DNA from: Acidovorax sp. MR-S7 | GTDB taxonomy: Bacteria; Pseudomonadota; Gammaproteobacteria; Burkholderiales; Burkholderiaceae_C | NCBI RefSeq assembly: GCF_000400995.2 | Contig: NZ_DF238926.1 | Span: 1-64,000, forward strand | Reading direction: 5' to 3' | Length of the DNA: 64,000 bases | Shown here: positions 59,653 to 64,000 of the stretch, piece after piece | How the letters are laid out: every line of letters begins with the position of its first letter | How positions within the stretch are numbered: position 1 is the first letter of the stretch | Program-made: the position numbers and the translations under genes | Notes under the pieces: model-generated | The model's input: the letters and a program-made list of their open reading frames with translations, nothing else | Databases searched by the model: none | Told to the model about the DNA's origin: nothing

Positions 59653-60408
59653 TCATGTTGTTTCCACTTTGCCGCGTGACAAAGTACCTCCAGTGCGCAT
59701 TTGGTACATCCACACCCCCTGCCCCGCGAATGCGGGAAGCTGGGCGCTGGCACGCAGGCCCGGCACTTCGAACGCCAGGCTGACCAGCCAGCTCCCCGGC
59801 ATCATCTCCGCCTGTGCCTTGGCCGCAGCGCGGGCCATGCTCTCCGGCCGCTGAAACAAGTACACCAGCTGGTAACCGCTCCAGTCGGCCGCCCAGATGT
59901 CGCCGCGCCGCACCCGGGCCCAGGGGCAGCGCAGGCGGCACAGCAGGGCCAGCGGCCAGCTCCACTCCAGCCCGTGCAGCCGCGCCTGGGGATAGGCGGC
60001 ACGCAGCGCCAGCAGCCCGTCGCCCAGGCCGCAGCCGGCATCGAGCACCGCCGCGCCCGGCGGCAATGGCGCCAGCGCATCGAGGCCGCGCAGCGCGCCG
60101 CGCGGCGTGGGAAACAGCGGCGCATCGCGCCAGGCGTTGAGAGGATAGACCAGCAGCAGCACAGCCAGCGGCAGCAGCCAGGCCCAGGACGGCAGCGCGG
60201 CCGCGCCGGTGAGCAGCAGCGAGAGCGGGAAACCCAGCGCGATCAGCGCCCGGCGCCACCACGTGGCCGCAAGCACGCTGCCCGCCACGCCCACACCGCA
60301 AGCCAGCAGCACAGCCACCGCCGGCGGCGCCGCCTGGCGCAATCCGGCGAAAGCCAGCCAAGCCGCAGCCCATGCCAGCACGGCGGGCAGCGGCCAGGGG
60401 AAACGCAT
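59653..60408 (-). CDS. Membrane-anchored class I SAM-dependent methyltransferase
   Basis: A 251-residue protein. About four hydrophobic helices fill residues 1-95 (PAVLAWAAAWLAFAGL; AVAVLLACGVGVAGSVLAAT; IALGFPLSLLLTGAAAL; AWLLPLAVLLLVYPL). A Rossmann methyltransferase domain follows, with motif I VLDAGCGLGDGLLAL near residue 122 and a LVYLFQRPE post-II region. It is the last gene after parB, 6 bases downstream. The substrate is unknown; the anchor suggests a membrane-borne or quinone/lipid substrate. Confidence 0.8.
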   Translation of the reverse strand: MRFPWPLPAVLAWAAAWLAFAGLRQAAPPAVAVLLACGVGVAGSVLAATWWRRALIALGFPLSLLLTGAAALPSWAWLLPLAVLLLVYPLNAWRDAPLFPTPRGALRGLDALAPLPPGAAVLDAGCGLGDGLLALRAAYPQARLHGLEWSWPLALLCRLRCPWARVRRGDIWAADWSGYQLVYLFQRPESMARAAAKAQAEMMPGSWLVSLAFEVPGLRASAQLPAFAGQGVWMYQMRTGGTLSRGKVETT

Positions 60409-60414
60409 CGCGGG

Positions 60415-61332
60415 TCAGCCGCGCAGTTTGTCGATCAGGCCGTTGAGCGCATCGAGCGAGCCGAACTGGATCGCCAGCTCGCCCATCTCCTCGGTGCGGC
60501 TGCCGCGCTTGACGCGCTTTTTCACGCGCACCTCGACCTCGGCCATGAGCAGGTCGGAGAGTTCTTCTTCCACGCGCTTGAGGTCGCGCGACTTTTCCTT
60601 CTTGGGCTTTTGCGGCGTGAGGGCGAACTCCGCGCCCAGTTTCTTGACCAGGCTCTCGGCCTCGCGCACCGAGAGCTTCCTGGCCGCGATCTGGTTGCCC
60701 GCCGTGATCTGCGTCGCACGGTCCAGCGCCAGCAGCGCACGCGCATGGCCCATGTCGATGTCGCCCGCCATCAGCATGGTCTGCACCGGCTCGGCCAGGT
60801 TCAAGAGGCGCAGCAGGTTGCTCGCCGCGCTGCGCGAGCGCCCCACGGCCTGCGCCGCCTGCTCGTGCGTGAGGCCGAATTCCTTGACCAGCCGCTGCAG
60901 GCCCTGCGCTTCCTCCAGCGGGTTGAGGTCTTCGCGCTGGATGTTCTCGATCAGTGCCATCGCAGCGGCGGCCTCGTCGGGCACCTCGCGCACCAGCACC
61001 GGCACCTCGGCCAGCCCGGCCAGGCGCGAGGCGCGGAAACGCCGCTCGCCCGCGATGATCTCGTACTTGCCCGCGTGCTCGCCGCCGGCGAGGCGCCGCA
61101 CTAGGATGGGCTGCATGATCCCCTGGGCCTTGATGCTCTCGGCCAGCTCGTACAGCGCGCCCTCGTCCATACGCGTGCGCGGCTGGTAGACGCCCGGCAC
61201 CATCTGGTCCAGCGCCAGCGTGCTGGGCAGGCCCGCCTCGGCGGCCTGGGCCTGCTGCGTCTTCTCGGCGACCTTGGGGCCGAGCAGCGCTTCGAGGCCG
61301 CGGCCGAGGCCCTTGGGTTTCTTGGTGACCAT
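60415..61332 (-). CDS. parB: Chromosome-partitioning protein ParB
   Basis: A 305-residue ParB. N-terminal KGLGRGLEALLG, the ParB/Srx nuclease-fold CTP-binding region (AGERRFRASRLAGL and ENIQREDLNPLEEAQGLQRL), the HTH (FGLTHEQAAQAVGRSRSAAS, then NLLRLLNL) and the C-terminal dimerisation segment are complete. It binds parS and slides as a CTP-dependent clamp. Its usual partner parA is not in the window: the genes upstream are an RBBP9 hydrolase and an IPTL-CTERM gene. No parS-like TGTTNCACGTGAAACA was found. Confidence 0.94.
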   Translation of the reverse strand: MVTKKPKGLGRGLEALLGPKVAEKTQQAQAAEAGLPSTLALDQMVPGVYQPRTRMDEGALYELAESIKAQGIMQPILVRRLAGGEHAGKYEIIAGERRFRASRLAGLAEVPVLVREVPDEAAAAMALIENIQREDLNPLEEAQGLQRLVKEFGLTHEQAAQAVGRSRSAASNLLRLLNLAEPVQTMLMAGDIDMGHARALLALDRATQITAGNQIAARKLSVREAESLVKKLGAEFALTPQKPKKEKSRDLKRVEEELSDLLMAEVEVRVKKRVKRGSRTEEMGELAIQFGSLDALNGLIDKLRG

Positions 61333-61341
61333 GTGTGTCTT

Positions 61342-61884
61342 TCAGTCCTTGTCTGCCAGGGATTGGAGCATTGCCCGCCCCTCGGGCCAAGTGCCCAGTC
61401 CCGATTCGGCATTGATGTGCCCGCGCTCGCCATAGTCGATACAGCGTGCACCCCAGTCGGCCGCCATGGCCTGGGCGCGCTCGAAGCTGCAGTACGGGTC
61501 GTTGCGGCTGCCCACCAGCACGGCCGGGAACGGCAGCGCCTGCCGCGCGATGGGCGCCCAGCCGGGAATCTGCGCGGCCAGATCGGGCCGCTCCACGTCG
61601 CCCGGCGCCACCAGCAGCGCGCCGCGCACCTTGTGCGCATGGCGCGTATGCGCCGCCCACCAGGCGGTGAGGATGCAGCCCAGGCTGTGTGCCGCCAGCA
61701 CCACGGGGCCGGCCGCATCGGCCACCACCTCCTCCAGCCGCGCGGACCAGTCGCCGCGCAGCGGGCGCATCCAATCGTGCTGCTGCACGCGCTGGTCGCC
61801 GTGCACGCGCTCCCACTCGGTCTGCCAGTGGCCGGGGCCGGAGTTCTGCCAGCCGGGCAGGAGCAATACGGTAGAGGAGTTCAT
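61342..61884 (-). CDS. RBBP9/YdeN-family alpha/beta hydrolase
   Basis: A 180-residue small serine hydrolase: LLLPGWQNSGPGHWQTEWE opening, the nucleophile elbow AAHSLGC (Ser in H-S-L-G), FPAVLVGSRNDPYCSFE with the Asp, and GERGHINAESGLGTWPEG with the His. The triad is complete. It precedes parB by 9 bases and is likely co-transcribed. In related genomes I recall it lying between parA and parB. Its function is unknown. Confidence 0.87.
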   Translation of the reverse strand: MNSSTVLLLPGWQNSGPGHWQTEWERVHGDQRVQQHDWMRPLRGDWSARLEEVVADAAGPVVLAAHSLGCILTAWWAAHTRHAHKVRGALLVAPGDVERPDLAAQIPGWAPIARQALPFPAVLVGSRNDPYCSFERAQAMAADWGARCIDYGERGHINAESGLGTWPEGRAMLQSLADKD

Positions 61885-61942
61885 CGCTATGGTTTCAGGA
61901 GCTGCTTGCGCTTTACGGGCGAGCGCCAGGGACTGATTTCAC
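61885..61942 (-). repeat. Dispersed hairpin repeat upstream of the RBBP9 hydrolase
   Basis: On the minus strand CAGTCCCTGGCGCTCGCCCG, then TAAAGCGCAAGCAGCTCCTG and AAACCATAGCG, ending at the ATG of the hydrolase. The arms are less well matched than in other copies. Confidence 0.6.
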
Positions 61943-61971
61943 GGGTAAGGAGCAACCGGTATTTTGCCCCA

Positions 61972-62050
61972 ATGCACAAAGCACATCGCCGCCGCAACGC
62001 CCTGGCGGGCGCGGCGGCGGCGATGCTTGCCGGTCAGCGCGTGGCGGCGC
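61972..62050 (+). pseudogene. Possible truncated gene start (Tat-like leader remnant)
   Basis: An ATG at 61972 opens MHKAHRRRNALAGAAAAMLA then GQRVAA, which looks like a signal-peptide start (RRR followed by an Ala/Leu/Gly stretch). The frame then runs into the antisense 3' end of the IPTL-CTERM gene with no further recognisable protein. It may be the stump of a gene lost when the IPTL-CTERM gene arrived, or a chance frame. Confidence 0.3.
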
Positions 62051-64000
62051 TTACATGCGACGGCCGGGTTGCAGCGGCATGCGGCGCAGGGCGAAGGCGG
62101 CCAGGAGCATAGACAAGGCGATCAGCCCCCATTCGGAGAGGGTGGGGATCGGCTGGGGAACGACCACTTCGGTTTCGGCATCATCCTCGTTGTTGGTGGG
62201 ATCCCGATCCCCAGGCGTAGTCACACTGGCCGTGTTCAGCAGCCGCGTTCCAGGAGCGACGGACGGGTTCACCGTAACGGTGAAGGTGAAGGTTTTCGTC
62301 TGGCTGACAGCCAGCGCACCCACATTGCAGGTCACCGTGCTGCCAGCAGCCGTGCAGCCGCTGGCCGACGCCACGAAGGTCACTCCGGCGGGAAGCGAGT
62401 CGGTGATCACAGCGGCGCTGTTGGGCGCGGAGCCATTGTTGGTCACCGCCAGCGTATAGGTCAGCGTATTGCCCACGCTGGCGCTGGCGCGGTCCACCGA
62501 CTTGACCAGACCCACGTCGATGTTCTCCACCGGCACGTCGATGCCGTTTTCGTTGTTCGGGTCCACGGGGTCACCAGGGCTGGTGACAGTGGCCACGTTG
62601 CGCAGGCTGGCCGCGTTGGTCGCCGCCACGGTCACGTTGAAGTCATAGGTTCGCGTAGCGCCCTGGTTCAGGTTGACGATGGGACCGCATTCAAGGGTAC
62701 GGGCGGCGTAGGTGCAGCCTGCAGGGGCAGGAAGCACCAGTTCCAGACCCGCCGGCAGCTCATCGCGCACCATGGCGTTGCCGTTCACCAGATGGTTCGG
62801 CGGCGTGGCGGTTTCCTCGTTGCGCACGGTCAGCCGGTAGGCGATGGTGTCCCCCACGCGCACGCTGTCACCCGGGGCGAGGTTGGGCGTGGTCTTGGTA
62901 ATGGACAGGTCCACCACGCGCAGGTCAGCCGGGTTGATCTGGCTCGCGTCATAGGCCGAGGTGCGGTCGGAAACCGTGTTGTCGGCCATCACATCGCCGC
63001 TGGGCAGGCGCTCGCCGTCGGCGCGCACGCTGGCTTCATGGCGGATCGTGCCGTAAGGCAGGCCATTGTTGTCGATGCCGGTGGCGTCCATCTCGAACGT
63101 GATCTCGGCCGATTCGCCCGGCGCCAGCCAGGGGAAGTCGCAGCGCAGCCCGCTGGCGCTGAATGCGCAGTTGCTGGGGCCGAACCGGTTGGGTATCACC
63201 GGGCTGTCGTTGGGTGCAAGAGCGCGCACGCCAGTAACGGTAGCGCCGTTGAGCGCAAAGACAGCCGTCGATCCCGGGGCGGGGAACAGGTCTTCCATCA
63301 CCACGTTGGTGGCATAGGAGGTGGAATTGCCGCTGTTTTGCACCCGGATGGTGTATTGGGTCCGGCTGGCTGCGCCCTGGTTGATGGGCAGGCGGTCAGC
63401 GGTGTGCTGCATGTTGATGAGCACGTTCAGCTGGGGCTGGCTCAGGGTGACGGTCTGGTCGGTCAGGTTGTCAGCCAGCGTGGTTTCTGGCGTGACGGTG
63501 GAGACCCTCGCCTCGTTGAACACCGATGCCTGGTAGCCGGTGTTGGCCGAGCGCAGGGTGTAGGTGAGGGAACGGACGGCGCCCCGGTTGGTCGCACCCG
63601 GCCAGACACAGGTCATGTCCCGGTTAGCGGCAGTCACCACCAGGCCTGCAGCAATGGTTGCGCCGTCGCTCAGCGAGCAGGTGGGGCCGCTGGAAGGTGC
63701 GGTCACCCAGATCATGTCCAGGGGCAGCGTATCCACCACGGTGACGTTCGTGGCCTGCGAGGGGCCTCGGTTGTCAGCGGTCAGGGTGTACGTGACGGGC
63801 TGGCCTGCCAGCGCGGCAACGGGCGCGGCGGTCTTGCCGGCGATCAGGTTGGTCAGCGGCGTGAGAGTGACCTGCGCGTCGTTGCTGTTGGGCAGCGCGC
63901 CGGTGCCTGTGTACTCCGCCGTGTCTTCGGAATCGATGCTGGCCGTGTTGTCGATCGTGTTCGACTGGGTGCCGTTGCCCTGGGGGTTCACGAACTGGCG
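62051..64000 (-). CDS. IPTL-CTERM surface protein with DUF11-type repeats (5' end beyond window)
   Basis: The last ~650 residues of a longer protein; the frame is still open at 64000. It consists of repeated ~110-130-residue Ig-like/DUF11 modules marked by YTLTADNRGPSQATNVTVVD, TQYTIRVQNSGNSTSYATNV, YRLTVRNEETATPPNHLVNG and YTLAVTNNGSAPNSAAVITD, each followed by a Pro-Ala-G phrase and a Cys pair. The C-terminus PIPTLSEWGLIALSMLLAAF then ALRR is a textbook IPTL-CTERM signal for exosortase H processing. It is likely a surface or biofilm-matrix protein. It faces the parB operon with 166 bases between. Confidence 0.88.
   Translation of the reverse strand, partial: RQFVNPQGNGTQSNTIDNTASIDSEDTAEYTGTGALPNSNDAQVTLTPLTNLIAGKTAAPVAALAGQPVTYTLTADNRGPSQATNVTVVDTLPLDMIWVTAPSSGPTCSLSDGATIAAGLVVTAANRDMTCVWPGATNRGAVRSLTYTLRSANTGYQASVFNEARVSTVTPETTLADNLTDQTVTLSQPQLNVLINMQHTADRLPINQGAASRTQYTIRVQNSGNSTSYATNVVMEDLFPAPGSTAVFALNGATVTGVRALAPNDSPVIPNRFGPSNCAFSASGLRCDFPWLAPGESAEITFEMDATGIDNNGLPYGTIRHEASVRADGERLPSGDVMADNTVSDRTSAYDASQINPADLRVVDLSITKTTPNLAPGDSVRVGDTIAYRLTVRNEETATPPNHLVNGNAMVRDELPAGLELVLPAPAGCTYAARTLECGPIVNLNQGATRTYDFNVTVAATNAASLRNVATVTSPGDPVDPNNENGIDVPVENIDVGLVKSVDRASASVGNTLTYTLAVTNNGSAPNSAAVITDSLPAGVTFVASASGCTAAGSTVTCNVGALAVSQTKTFTFTVTVNPSVAPGTRLLNTASVTTPGDRDPTNNEDDAETEVVVPQPIPTLSEWGLIALSMLLAAFALRRMPLQPGRRM

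Noticed and set aside
60415-62050. parS centromere site near parB
   Set aside because: No sequence close to TGTTNCACGTGAAACA was found on either strand near parB.

Overview
The window is GC-rich chromosomal DNA of a betaproteobacterium, most likely from the Comamonadaceae (Acidovorax, Alicycliphilus or a close relative). Four things point there: several Bug-family periplasmic solute receptors, a UbiM-type ubiquinone hydroxylase, IPTL-CTERM surface proteins with collagen-like partners, and a dispersed hairpin repeat with the core GATAGCTG...GCGCTTG...AAGCGCT, which I associate with this family. No rRNA, tRNA or CRISPR was recognised. Gene density is high and most genes are metabolic or regulatory.

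Layout. 1-368: what looks like the end of an IS256-type insertion sequence, then the 3' stump of a TonB-dependent receptor. 437-9874: housekeeping genes (threonine ammonia-lyase, OpgD, GTP-dependent PEP carboxykinase, LysR regulator with metallophosphoesterase, universal stress protein, AraC regulator). 9878-16130: an accessory surface-protein island with a 950-residue IPTL-CTERM protein containing InlB-like repeats, two paralogous collagen-like secreted proteins, a second IPTL-like protein and a protein of the midcut-by-XrtH type. 16103-25085: TetR, ArgP/DadA, two alpha/beta hydrolases, a flavin reductase-like protein, minCDE, pssA and a decayed enoyl-CoA hydratase. 25123-31548: a CoA-dependent catabolic cluster (Bug receptor diverging from enoyl-CoA hydratase, two acyl-CoA dehydrogenases, CoA-transferase, LysR). 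31716-43703: acetoacetyl-CoA synthetase, UbiM, a GAF-GGDEF diguanylate cyclase, a stand-alone radical SAM protein, a uracil/xanthine-type permease, a class I CoA-transferase and an amino-acid-type binding protein. 43913-50019: a thioesterase and a second catabolic operon (Bug, MaoC, enoyl-CoA hydratase, Bug, CaiB) with a divergent LysR. 50056-58400: cobalamin adenosyltransferase, EF-hand protein, FAD oxidase, M81 peptidase-Bug pair with an RpiR regulator, MFS/AraC pair. 58509-64000: a CsgG-like lipoprotein, a membrane methyltransferase, parB, an RBBP9 hydrolase, and the C-terminal part of a DUF11-repeat IPTL-CTERM protein.

The most unusual signals are these. (1) The IPTL-CTERM/collagen/midcut island is flanked by ~148-bp direct repeats, and another IPTL-CTERM gene lies at the right edge. 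(2) A dispersed repeat is not confined to intergenic DNA. Copies lie in frame inside dadA and the acetoacetyl-CoA synthetase gene, supply the C-terminus and stop codon of several genes, and supply the annotated start of one surface-protein gene. (3) An alpha/beta hydrolase has Gly at the nucleophile position. (4) Well-formed inverted repeats sit in the control regions of pckG, of the 26-kb catabolic cluster and of the RpiR/M81 pair. All functional calls rest on reading the sequence and on family knowledge; no database search was run.
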